Below, piece after piece: positions 11,901 through 23,900 of a stretch of 64,000 bases of DNA. The translations under genes were made by a program, and so were the position numbers. Each line of letters starts with the position of its first letter. Position 1 is the first letter of the stretch. The stretch spans positions 186,001 to 250,000 of the forward strand of contig VIIQ02000632.1 of the NCBI GenBank assembly GCA_007449985.2. The letters are read 5' to 3'. A model generated the notes under the pieces. The model had not been told where the DNA came from and searched no databases. It worked only from the letters and a program-made list of their open reading frames with translations. Origin of the DNA: Desmodesmus armatus. Lineage: Eukaryota; Chlorophyta; Chlorophyceae; Sphaeropleales; Scenedesmaceae.

Positions 11901-14900
11901 CAGCAGCAGAGCCAACAGCAGTGACCAGTGGTGATGCATCCACGCCAACAGCAGCTGCCGCAGGGGGTGCTGGTGAGGACGGTGCTGGCCGCAGGAGCCT
12001 AGCTTCCTTTGGCAGCGGCATGCTGCAGCGGCTGCCGTCCAAGCTGCTGTTTGGTGGCAGCGGGGGTGCGGACGTGCGCGATGCTGAGCTGGGGCTCATG
12101 GCGGAGCTCAGTGTTGCAAACGAGGCGGGGTGGAGTGTAGAGGTGACGGATAGCAAGGGTGCTGTCGCATGCTGGGTCAGCATGAAGGAAATGGAAGCAG
12201 GTGCGGTGGCGGAGTGGGTCCCAGCAAGCAGTGGCAGCAGCAGTAACACTGGCAGCAGCAGTGGCAGGGGTCGCCGCTCGCACACGGACCGTGGGCAGCA
12301 GGAGTGGGACAAGGGGACGCTGCAGCTCTCAGCTCACGCCCTGCTGCAGCAGCTGGCAGTGTCAGTGGCCCCTTGTGCAGGCGCGCCAGCGTCTGACCGT
12401 GGTGCTGCTGCCGCTGGGGCAGCGGCGGCTGGCCAACAGCGTGTCGCCCTGCACAAGATTGTCCAGCTAGACAGTGCATCTCTACAGATCGGCAGCTGTG
12501 AGGGAGACGAGGTGGTAGTCACCCCAGGACCTGAGCTGGTGGCAGAGGGTCCTGTGGTAGCTAAGCAGCCGCTGCCATTGCAGCTGTCTGCCCTGGCTGG
12601 GCGGCTGCAGGTAGCAGCAAGTGTTGCCGCACTGCAGCCACTCTTCACTTTGGCGGAACAGCTGTACGTCCCAGCTGTCAAACGGGCGCCCTCTGTCGAC
12701 CTCGTTGTACTTGCCCAGTCAAATGGCAGCTTCACAGCAGCAGCTGGCAAGCGGTCACAGCTGCCTGTGTTTGAAGCTGGCACAGCAGGAATGTCCGGGG
12801 GGCCTAGGAAGGCGAAGAAGCAGCAGAAAGCAGCTCGGGTGGTGCTGGCAGCAGTGGAGGTGCAGCTGCAGGCTTGTGAGGTGTCAATCACACACGAGCT
12901 GTCTGCGTCTTCAATCTTCGCAACAGATGCTGCTCGGCAAGCTGCTGCAGCAGGCACGCAGACACACCTGCTGCTGAGTCTGTCTGGGGTGCAGCTGTCT
13001 GTGTTGCCACCGCAGAAGCAGCTGGGTGTGTCTCTGGAGCTGCTGCAGGTGGGATACAAAGCCAGCTGCCCTGGCGGCCAAGGCAGCCTGCAGTCCCAGC
13101 AGCAGTCTGTCGAGCTGCTGCTGCTGCAGGGCGTGCAGGTGCGGCAGTACTCCGGGGAGGGACTGCAGCTTCTGAAAGTGGCAGTGCAGCAGCTGCGCAG
13201 CGACAACCACATTGATGTGGTGCTAGCAGGAGCCAGTGCTGCTGCTGCTGTGCTGCAGCTGGGCCTGTCATGCGTGCAGCAGCTGCATGTGAAGCATGCG
13301 TCAGCAGCTGCAGTGGCGGCCTCTAGGCAAGCAGCTGCAGCAGCTGTCGCCGCAGCGGCATCTGGGGAGCTGCAGGCCGCCCAGGATGCAGCAGAGGCAG
13401 CGAGCACAGCAGCTTTTGCGTTGGATGAGCAGGGGCTCATCCGGGGAGACTCCTTCAGCGCTCTTGCTGTACAACCCATCCTCGACAGCATCCGTGCTGG
13501 TGGTGCTGATGTTACTGACGAGCCCTTTGCCGCCCAGCAGCTGCCGCTGTCATCAGGCAGTGCGAGCCTGCCACCCGCTGCTGCTCGACCAAGCAGCGGC
13601 AGCAGCACCACAGGGTCCAGAGCAGCACCCCGCCAGCCGAAGCAGAAGCCTGTGTTTGCTTTGGAAGCGCGAGTCTGCGATGTCGCAGTGCAGCTGTCAG
13701 TGTGTGATAGGGATGCCTTGATGGTGCAGGTGGGCCAGCTAAACTACAGCAGCGTGCTGGAGCAAGCCGTCATCAACAAGCTGCGGTTTGCCATCAACGA
13801 CCGGACGATCGTGCAGGTCCCGCATGCAGCTGTGCACAACATGCCCGGCTGGCTCCCTGCCGGAGCTACGGCAGCAGCCGTGGCAGCGGACCAACATGGG
13901 GCTGTCAACAGCAGTGGCAGCTCTGTAGGGATGGCCCAGCCTGGAGCCCCAGGCGCTGGGCAGTCAGCAGGGGACAGCCCGGCTGATGGCACCAGCGCGG
14001 CAAACATGCAGCGGCCAGCGCAGGCGCCTGCAGCCGCCACGGCTGGCTGGCAGGACCCCCAGGGTGCTGGGGAGTCAGGGGGCATGAGCAGCCTTGCGTT
14101 CCTGGATCACCCATCCCCCTGCAGCTCCCTGGGTAGCAGAAGGCCAGCCGCAGATGCTGATCCTGCGCTGTACAGCCGCCAGGCCGCCCGGCAAGCCGCA
14201 GGCCGCGAGCGCTGCAAGGTGCCTGAGGGACCTACCCCTGCTGCTGCAGCAGCAGCTGCAGGGGATGTGAAGGCTACTGCAGGAGGTGTGCGGGGTGGTG
14301 GCGGAAGCTCCCTAAGCTTTGGGCGCAGGGATGAGGGCGCCAAGGGGCCTGGGCCTGCTAGCGGGGTGCAGGATGGAGCAGCAGCTGGCGCTGTTATCAG
14401 CCTGGATGTGTATGCGGAGCGTGTGCTGGTCTCTGTGCCGCATGATGAGGCCCCGGGCAGGATCATCGTGGTGACTGAGACATGGGCCAAGGCAGTCAAG
14501 GAGGTGAGGGAGCCTGGTGTGCTTGCAAAACAGTGTCAGATATGTGCAGCGGGCCTGGTGGGACGGTGGGCGACCCTTGAGCCTTGTGTTGCGGATGTAT
14601 AGAAATCAGTGTCAGATATGTGCAGTGGGAATTGCAAGTATTTCGCCCTCCGGTGTAGATGACACCGCTGGGCGGCGGGCGTTGTCTAATGGGCCGATAT
14701 CAGCAGGAGGTGAGGTATACGGGGCATAACTCGTGCACACAGGACACCTGCCACCCAGACGTGTTGGCTGCAGGGATTCTACATGCCTCCCAGGGCACTT
14801 CCACAGGCTGCGATACAAACCTTACTTAATACATGCTGTATGACTGCTGCTGCCCTTGCTGCTGCAGGTGCTGAAGCCCCAACTGTCAGTGATCAAGGCC

Positions 14901-17900
14901 ACAGTAGGAGCCCTGAAGGCCGGCCTGGCCGGCCTGAAGGCCGCCCCCAGCAGCAGCACGGGAGCCAAAGCCCCCAAGGCCAAGGCTCCGAAGCCTGCAT
15001 ACCTCGAGCTAGTGGTCAACCTGCAGCAGATTGTGTTCAGCTTGGAGCAGCACCCCCTGGAGACCTGGATGGGCCTGCACGGGCCGCTGCTGCAGTCCAT
15101 GGCGGCTGAACGGCACCTGACCGAGCAGCTGCTGGCGAGCTGCGCGTCTGCGCACGGCAGGATCTCGCGCAGCGGGGGTGGGACCGTGGGTAAGGAGGGC
15201 ACGGTGGCGGGCCGGGGAGGCGGCCGTCAGGCGCAGCGTTTCGGGTCCGCGGGGCGGAAGCAGGCGAAGCAGTGGAACGCGGGAGGCAGCAGGAGGTGGG
15301 GCACGCTGGGTAAGAAGGGCGGGGCTGCGGTACTTGCTGGCATTGCCTCAGGCTCTGTCACAGAGGCGGCTGGAGCAGCTGTTGCTGAGGCTGTTGCTGC
15401 TGCGGGGCCGCTGGTGGCTGGCCTCACAGGCCATCACACTGGCACCGGGGCTACTGCTGCAGCGGCAGCAGCATCTTCAGCAGCTGTGCAGCATGCAGCA
15501 CCTGCAACTGGGGTTGCAGCAGGGGCCCCAGCCGACGCGGCAGGTCCCTCGGCATCTGCAGCCCATGACGCAGCAGCAGCTGCTGCAGTGGCTGGCAGGG
15601 CCAGCAGCGAGGCTGATCACCCTGCTGCTGCAGCCACCGAGGTCAGTGACACAGAGATCGGCCCCGGTGATGTCAGCGGGGAGGAAACTGAAGACACGGA
15701 CTCTTCCGATGACGAGGGTCCTATGGGAGGGATTAGGCTTGCGGGTGACCCAGACGCCCTGGCAGCGGCCCTACCAGCCTCTGCCCATGAGCTTGCTGCA
15801 GCAGTAGTGAGGCAGAGCAGCAGTGCCAGCCAAGCCAGCTTGGGAGCAGCAGGTGGCCCTGCTGCCGGGGCAGCAGCGGCAGGAGCACGGGGCAGCGGAG
15901 CTGAGGTGGCTCAGGTGCCGACGGATGCAGCGGCGGCTGTGGCGGTGCTGTCTGCTGCAGCGGCGGCGGGAGAGGCTGCCAACGGCAACACGGAGATGGC
16001 TCAGGCTGTGCTGCAGGCACACAGGGAGCTGTTTGACATCTACAGGTACATTTGCGTTTGTGACTCCCTGCAGTCGACCCCAGCCATGGGTGCCGCCTAC
16101 AGCACAGCACAGCCATGGTTGCCAGCAAATCCTGTTGTTGTTGAAATAGAGCCTTTCTTGTCCTGGTCAGATGTTTTGAGTTGTGATATGTGGTGTATCT
16201 CCGCCTTCCCCACTGCATCCTTCCCTACCGGCGGCTCAATTGCCCCCCAGCTACCCGATAAAATCAACACATGAGCCCCTGGCTCCCTTGTGGGTTGCAC
16301 GGCTTGGCCGTGGCCAATCTTCGGAGCTGTAACTGTAAAACCAATGTGGTTTTCTGCTTCTGCTGTCTGCAGGTACCGCTGCAGGCCCTTGGATGTGGCT
16401 GCTGATGATGAATACCACCACTGCAGGGCAGTGATGCACGTCAGCTGCGGCAGGGCAGAGGCTGTGGTGCTGATATGCCTGCCAGGCAACGCTGCTGCAG
16501 ATGCCATGGCTACAGAGGTAGGCAGGCTGGGAGGGGCGGGCTTGAGGCGCTGCATGCGGCATTGGCTATGGCGGCTGGCAGATGGTAACTGGCAGGCCAA
16601 ACAGCAGCTCAACAGCATAGGCTATTGCACTTGACGGTGTTGCACTGAGGCAATGTGGCAGTCGGGGTGCGCTGCATGTCAGGCGTTAGACAGTAAATGC
16701 AAGGCATTCTTGCAGCCACTGGGAGAGGTCTTAGGAATCTGAGGAACTGAAGTACGGTAGTGATTCACTTGTGAAGCCTTGGCCTGCTGACCGGTGTTGA
16801 GATTGGTACTTTGTGCCTGAAAGATTGGATGGTATCGTGCTGATGTGTTTCAGTGTGCTGTGTGCTGCTGTTGTTGTCTCGCAGGTCATCCGGCGTGTGG
16901 ACCCTCCCAGCGAGGGTGTCGAGATGGCACGCACCCAGAGCATCAGCCTGGACGTGGGTGGGCATGACGTGGTGGCACACTTTGGGGGCGTGGAGGAGGT
17001 GCGAGAGGACGGCGGGGTTCTTGACTCAACTCGGAGTTTATCTACCCCACGCTTTCCAACAGGACCGAGTGCACAATGCATGCATGCTGCCGGCTTCCTT
17101 GGCCCCAAAGAGTGATGGGCCCGGATTTGCTCCCAGGACTGCCCTCCACAGGTGTACTGACAGCACGCCAACATTTTGGTTGCGTTGATCTGCTGACGTT
17201 AGTGAGGTGCACACATGTATGCTCCTGCTGTGTCTGTCGATGCAGATGGCATCCACCATTGGCAGCATTCAGGCCAGTGGGCTGCTCGTGCGGGCCAGGC
17301 AGGTGTGCGCACAGCCCCAGACGCGCCCCATGCGCATGGCGGTGGGGCTGTGGCATGAGGCAGACGTCCCAGTTGTGGTCAAGGGCACGCGCCCACCCAT
17401 GAAGGTACGGCTGGCGAAGGTGTGAGCATCCCATCGAGCATGACGTCAGACATTGCTGTTAGTTGGACCTGCGGCAAGCTGCCAGCTTGCCTGGGATGAG
17501 TCTTTGCGTGATGCAAGCCGTGCTGCGATGTAGTGGTAGGGCACTGTAGGGTTTTCCGAGCTGTTGAGAGCTCCTCAGTACTCTTGGGCATACCTGTTTG
17601 GAGTGTGCATGGGGGGCACGTGGAGTGTTGTTGGCATCCCATGCGCACTTTGATGTTGTGTATGGGATGTCATCATCAGGTGACAGGTCGCCAAGTAACA
17701 AACCACGATTAGGCCAGTACTCAGGCCAGTCACAAGCGTTCGTGTTTTGCTTGCAGATGTACACCGACCTGAAGGCTGAGCTGGAAGATGTGCAGGGCGC
17801 CTTCTGCCCCGGCCTCGAAGCGCCCTTCGGCCAGCTCAACATCGCATTCAAGCGCCTGGTCACTCCCAACGCCCTCAACCCAGACGGCACTGTCCCGCCC

Positions 17901-20900
17901 TCCACACACCCCGGGCTCCCGTGGTGGGACATGATGCGGTACATGTGGCGGGGTGTGGCCAGCGTCAGGGTGAGGAACCTGACGGCCGTGCTGGCCAACA
18001 CCCTGAACCCCCACGTGCGGCCCAGGGACGAGCGGCTGGCGCTGACGGCTGCGACGCTGAGCATCTCGGTGGTGGCAGGGAGGATTGACATGACCACTAC
18101 CAACATCACGGCACATGCGCATGCGCTGCCGCCTGACGCAAGCCTCGGTGAGCGGCTGCAGCTGCTGCCACTGGCAGCAGTGCTGTACACTTGCAATTAG
18201 TTGTTGACGGCAGGTGCTGCAGGCCTTTCGTCACGCCACGTGCTGCAGGCTGGTTCTTATTGAATCTTGATGGTGGTGTAAGCTGCTTGCAGGGGCTCTT
18301 ATAGCCCAGCATGGTCAGCCTTTCTGTGTGCTGCAGATACAGAGCTGCATGTAACGGTTCAGTGAGATAGTGGGCGGGATTGTGACACGCGTTTGGACCT
18401 ACACTGTGTGGCAGTCAAATTACTGGACGTACTGCACACTTGCTTTCAAGCCATGCATGCTCTCCTGTCATGCGTGCTGTGTGCGCAGGTGATGCTCTGC
18501 TAGTGCTGCCAGCCTTCCACCTGCCGCTAGTCAACCTAGCCTTCAACATCACAACCAAACTGCCCAAGGGCCGCAAGGCGCTGCTGCACCACGTCTTCCC
18601 CATCCTGACGGCAGCACCGCCGCCTGGCAGCCCCCCACAGCCCATCGTGGATGTGTTCAGCATCATGAAGTGTGAAGGCTGGGAGCTGGGCATCGACATC
18701 GCTGTCAGCTCCGACAAGACCTTCACACACGGCCGCAGCGGGGTTGCGGCCGCCGCCGCGGCTGCGGCAGGCGTCAGCAGCAGTGGCGTGGCGCCCTCGT
18801 CTGCTGCTGGAGTGCTGTTTGGGGGCCCGGCGGGAGCAGCAGGGTCCTGCTGGCACTACTACCAGCCGTACAACCTGCCGCACGCGTTCATCGGAGAGTT
18901 TCAGATCAAGTACATCATTGACATGGTGGACGGCTTTGTGAACGCCAGCCCGATCGTCCGCTACTGCCGCAAGCTGAAACCCCACTATGTGAGGGACAGG
19001 AGTCCGCAAGCGGCAGAGGCAGCAAATGCAGTGGCGGCCGTGCGCGCGAGCATCCTGCAGATGCCGCTGCTGAAGCAGCGCATTGAGATCAACCTCACTG
19101 CGGATGTGTTCAGGGTGCACCATGATGCTCAGGATGCAGATGACCCATCCGACATGGCCTACATTGCCCTCAGCAGGTGAGAGGGGCTAGGCTACGTAAC
19201 CTGCTGCATGCTGACAGCATGGCGCATGCGTCTGCGCTGATGCGGGTTTGCGCTGGTGCCGCTTAGACAGGGTTGCGGGATGCAGGAGGAACCACATGCG
19301 GGGCTGGGTTTTGCACTACCCTGCAGATGTGTTGCAATCATGATCTGGCTGCATGGTTGAATGCTGGTTGCCTGTTTCCTGTATGAGACACACCTGTGTG
19401 AGGTGATTGTGGACTGTCGTGCAGACTTTACATATCTTTGTGTGCTTGCGTTTCAAGGCAAGCTGCTGAGTGCTTGAGTTTTGAGGCAAGCCGATCACTA
19501 CCTCTGACCAGTTTCCTGTGTTATGTGCTGGTGTGCTGGGTGTCCTGTGTGCAGTGTGCGCTACAGCAACACCTTCACATACTCGCGCTACAAGCGCACA
19601 GTGCAGCTGAGCAAGGGGCCCCGGCTGAAGGATTCCATGCGGCAGTTCATGGAGAAGCTGTCGGTTGAGGCCTACGATCTGCAGGTGTGTCACATGCTCA
19701 AGGTTCAGTTGATATCATGTCGACAAGACGTCTTGGTGGTCACCATTAGTCATGACCAGTCATGCTGACCAGACAGTGTGTGTTGACAAGCTGCATGGCA
19801 AACATTGTTGCACCTCACCAGGACAGCCAGACCTGTAGGTGTGTCAGGTTGTGTAGCCTACAACCTGCAGGTGTGTTAGGCACGGAGAGTCCAAATCAGA
19901 ATACATGTGTAGCTAGCATACTATGAACATGCAAGTCACATGCAAGCAATCTGTGCTGACACACTCCTAGCATTCACCTGCTTCACTGTCATAATGACCA
20001 GACAGTGTGTGTGGACTAACTGTCCACAGCATGCTAGGTGTGCAGAATTATCATAAAAGTGCTGCTTGCCGTTGCCATCAAATCCCGTAGGCGTGCTCAC
20101 TTACTCACTGTCTTCACCTACCCGCTTGTTCACTCACTCACCCGTTCCCCTTCAGATCATCAAGCCACAGGCGGACGAGCAGCTGAGCTCACTGCTCAGC
20201 AGTAGCCAATGGGGCTTGGGGCCCGTATGTCAAAGCCCCGGGCCTTGGGGCTCTGACCAGCAGCAGCAGCCGAGCTTGGGCGGCACAGCTGGTGCGCCTT
20301 ACGGAGGCCTGCCTGCAGGCGGCACCATCAAGAAGAGTGGCCTGGGTCAGGTGTGGTGGGGCATGTTGCGTGCTGCATTACCATACATGGACCTTGCGAA
20401 TCAGACATGACAAAGAATGCTCCAACACGGAATGCAGCAGCTTGTGGCATGGACCGCCTAGCTTGTTTCCAGTCACGCACGACAGTGCCGGTGCACCTTA
20501 GTGGATGAGCCACTGGCCACTTGATTTGTTTGAATTCACACTGAAGAGCTGGGACCAAATTTTTTTGTGGCTGACGCTGAGACCATGGAGGGGAGGGCGG
20601 TATACACTTGAGTGTGGTGCTGACACCAGAACTCGTTTTTTTCGTGCTGCATGGCAGGAGTCTACCCTCAAGTCGTCAGTTGAGCCGCGCACGCCGCAGC
20701 GCTCCGCAGTCGCTGCCGCAGCAGCTGCAGGGTCAACAGCGGCACCTGGCAGCCCGCGCAGCGGGTCCTCAGTCACAAAGAGCCCTCTGGTGCATGGCCG
20801 CACAGCAACAGGCCCCGGCAACAACAGGAGGGGGCCTGACGCAGTAGGGGCAGGACCGGACGAGGGTGGGGACGGGGCGGACACGCCAGGGTTTGGCCAG

Positions 20901-23900
20901 GGCTTGATAGCAGCTGCGGCCTGCTTCCTTTTGAGGCAGGCTCCTCCAGAGGGGGCCGCGGCAGCAGCTGCTGCAGCAGCAGCGATGGCAGGGCCAGCAG
21001 TGGCGGGGCAGATCCCTGTGGACCCGGTGAGTCTGTTGTTGTGCTTTTTGGGATGTGTTGTTGGGGTTGTGTTGAGCTATGCATGTTGGGGTTGGCGTTT
21101 GAACACCCAGTGCAGCTGCTTGCTGGCGCACCTGCACAGCATATGACCTGTCTGTTGAGCGACGTGGCTCATGGATTGGCCTTTATATGTTTTGCATGCA
21201 CCAGGTTGTTTTTCTGAGTGAGGAGTCATTCTGTGGGGGTTTTGGAGCTGAAAGGCTCAACATCTTTGCACACCAAGCAGTGCTACTCACCCTGCCCTGC
21301 CGTGTGCGTTGCTGCGTGTGTGCTATCCATGCTGCTGGCTGTCTGCAGCCGCCCGTGCCCAAGCGCCCCATCCGCATGATTGCACAGGACGTCAAGCTAC
21401 TGTGTCCTGCAGAGCTCCGGGACACCTGCATGCTGCTGTTCCACCACATGCAAAAGGCCTTCAGCGGCATCAGCTTCGGGCAGCCCAAGGGCCCCGTGCG
21501 CATCAGCACAAAGCAGCAGCAGGCAGCACAGGCAGCAGACGGCGGCAGCCCCAGCGGCAGCCCGAGGATCAACCGCTCCCAGTCAGACGGAATGCAGACC
21601 TCTGGGACGAGCCTCTCCAGGTCTAGCTTAGGTAGCGTCAGCGCGCTGCGGCGGCACGGCAGCTCGGACGCCGCGGCGACGACGGACGCCGCAGGTCTGG
21701 GAGTTGGTGGCGGCAGCAGTGCCAACGGCAGCAGCGCGAATGTCAACACCCCTGCAGAGGAAGACCGCATGCTGCAGACCATCCTCGGGCAGAACGCGGC
21801 AGCGGCGGCGGCTGCGGCTGCTGCTGAGCGTAAGCGGGCTGCTGCGAGGGCTCGGGAGCTACAGGCTAGGACAGGCAGCAACGGGGGTGTCAGCACAGGT
21901 GGCGCCTCTATAGCGCCGACAGACAGCTTCATCAGCAGCGTGGACAGCAGCCTTACTGCAGGGGCAGTGGCAGGGCCTGACGGGCTAGGGCATGCTGCAG
22001 CAGCTGCCAGGGCGCTGCGAGGCACTCCTGCAGGGGCCCTAGCAGGTGGCAGCAGCAGTACCTATGGTGCTGATGAAGAGGGAGGGGTACATGACTCGCC
22101 GCATAGTGCAGCGATGTCGGACCTGAGTCACCTGAGCATTGCAACAGACAGCAGTGCCTTGGGTGGGGCTGGTGGTGTGGGCGGCAGTGCAGCAGCGGAG
22201 CAGCAGCAGCAGGGTGGTACCTCGGGTGGGGGTGGGATCATTGAGCAGATGCTGCTGGAGTACGAGATTGAGTTTGTGCAAGTTCAGGTGCGTGGGTGTG
22301 GCAAAGTGGGGTGGCACATGGTGGGGTGGGGTGGGAGGAGTGGGTGGGGGGAGGAGTGGGTGGGCGTTCCTTGGTGGGTTGCTGACTGCATGATTCAGTT
22401 CGTGCAGTGGGCGAAGTAGTACGTCAGCAATTGCAGCAGCCTGGTGACCTTGCGGCCACAGACTTGGGTTGCGCCTCCGTGATGTTGGATGTTTGTTTGT
22501 TGACCTGCCGCTGTGGCAGTTTGCTGCCAAGCTGCTTGGTGCCTGTCTAGGAAAGCTGCATCCGTTGATGGACCCTTTTTTACCATTACCCTCCCCCAAC
22601 CCCCACACTTCTCCAATCTCCTCAACAGGTGAACCTGGTGTCTGACAGTACTGAAGGCAGCCTGAGCTTCTGCAGAGGTACTGCAAGCTGCCGCATGCCC
22701 CATGATGACATGCTGACAAAGCTGCATGCACTCGCTCTTTCTCTCATTGTTCTGCATGCTCTCCTTCTCTCCCTTGGCCTGGATAGGTCAACCTGGTGTC
22801 TGATAGTGCTCGAGGCAGCCTGGTGCTCGGTACCAACAGCGCCCTGCTGCTGGGGCACCTCAACACGGCCCGCATGGAGCGCAGCGTGAGCTTCAAGATG
22901 GACCAGGTCCAGGCCCACGTAGTGTGCAGCGAGCTGGGCCAGCAGCGCGGCCCGCTGTGGCTCCAGATAGCCAACGGCAAGCTCAGCACGCCACCGGGTG
23001 CTGAGGGCATCATGCGGCAGGTGCTGCTGCCCTTCAAGGTGAGCTGTTGTTGTGAGTGCAGGAAGTCCGTAATGGCGATGGGCAGAGCAGCGGCTAGCTG
23101 GGATGTGTTTGCATGGCGGCATGCGGGTATGTGCAGGTGCTGTTGGGCGGTGTGTAGGCCGCAGCTGCCGCAGCCGCAGTCACCCTCATGCCGCCTCGTG
23201 CAGAAGAGATTACTGATTCTCTACAGCACCATGGGTGCTAGGGGCATCATGCGGCAGGTGCTGCTGCCCTTCAAAGGGAGCTGGGCAGCCAAGCCCAATG
23301 GGCGCATTGTGCAAGCTGTGGGTGGTGCAGGTCAATAACGATGGTGATGCACAGGCACCTGGCCACAATGCGAAGCAGTCTGTTTGGGTGTTACGTGAAG
23401 AAGGCGTGTGCGGCATCTTTATGGTAAGTCACACTTATTCTGCTGCGTCTGCTGCCTGCCTTGCTTGCAACCTTGCAGTGCCAGCTCGTGACAACCAAGC
23501 AGGCCCAAAACAGTGCCACAGCAGCGGCACTCAACGCAGCAGGCGGCCCAACAGCTGGTGCCTCAGGCCCCAGCCTGGCTAGTGGCAGCACAGCAAGCCT
23601 CCAGCAGACCGCCCAGCAGCAGCAAGAGGTGCAGCGGGCGCAGCAGGGCGCTGGCTTTGCAGGCGCTGGCGGCAGCAGCGGGGGCATGCAGGCTGCTGCT
23701 GGTGCTCCTGCGGGTAACGCTGCGCAGGAGCTTCGGCTGCACGTGCCCACCATTGGGGCACGGCTGGACAGCCGTCAGTTTGAGGTGCTTATGGATGTCA
23801 TACAGAACATCGCCATGGCTCCCTTGCCAACGGTAAGGGCACTGCTGTAGTAAGATGCGCCGGTAAGGTGTGATAGTATCGAGTTTGTAATACTGCAATG

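Noticed and set aside
12334..13611. Long open frame (425 codons) on the minus strand inside SABRE exon 7
   Set aside because: Cys/Ser/Ala-rich antisense shadow of a GC- and CAG-rich exon; no splice or family support.
22039..22731. Minus-strand open frame opposite the end of SABRE exon 17
   Set aside because: Antisense shadow with His/Pro/Thr-rich composition; crosses a real exon and intron.
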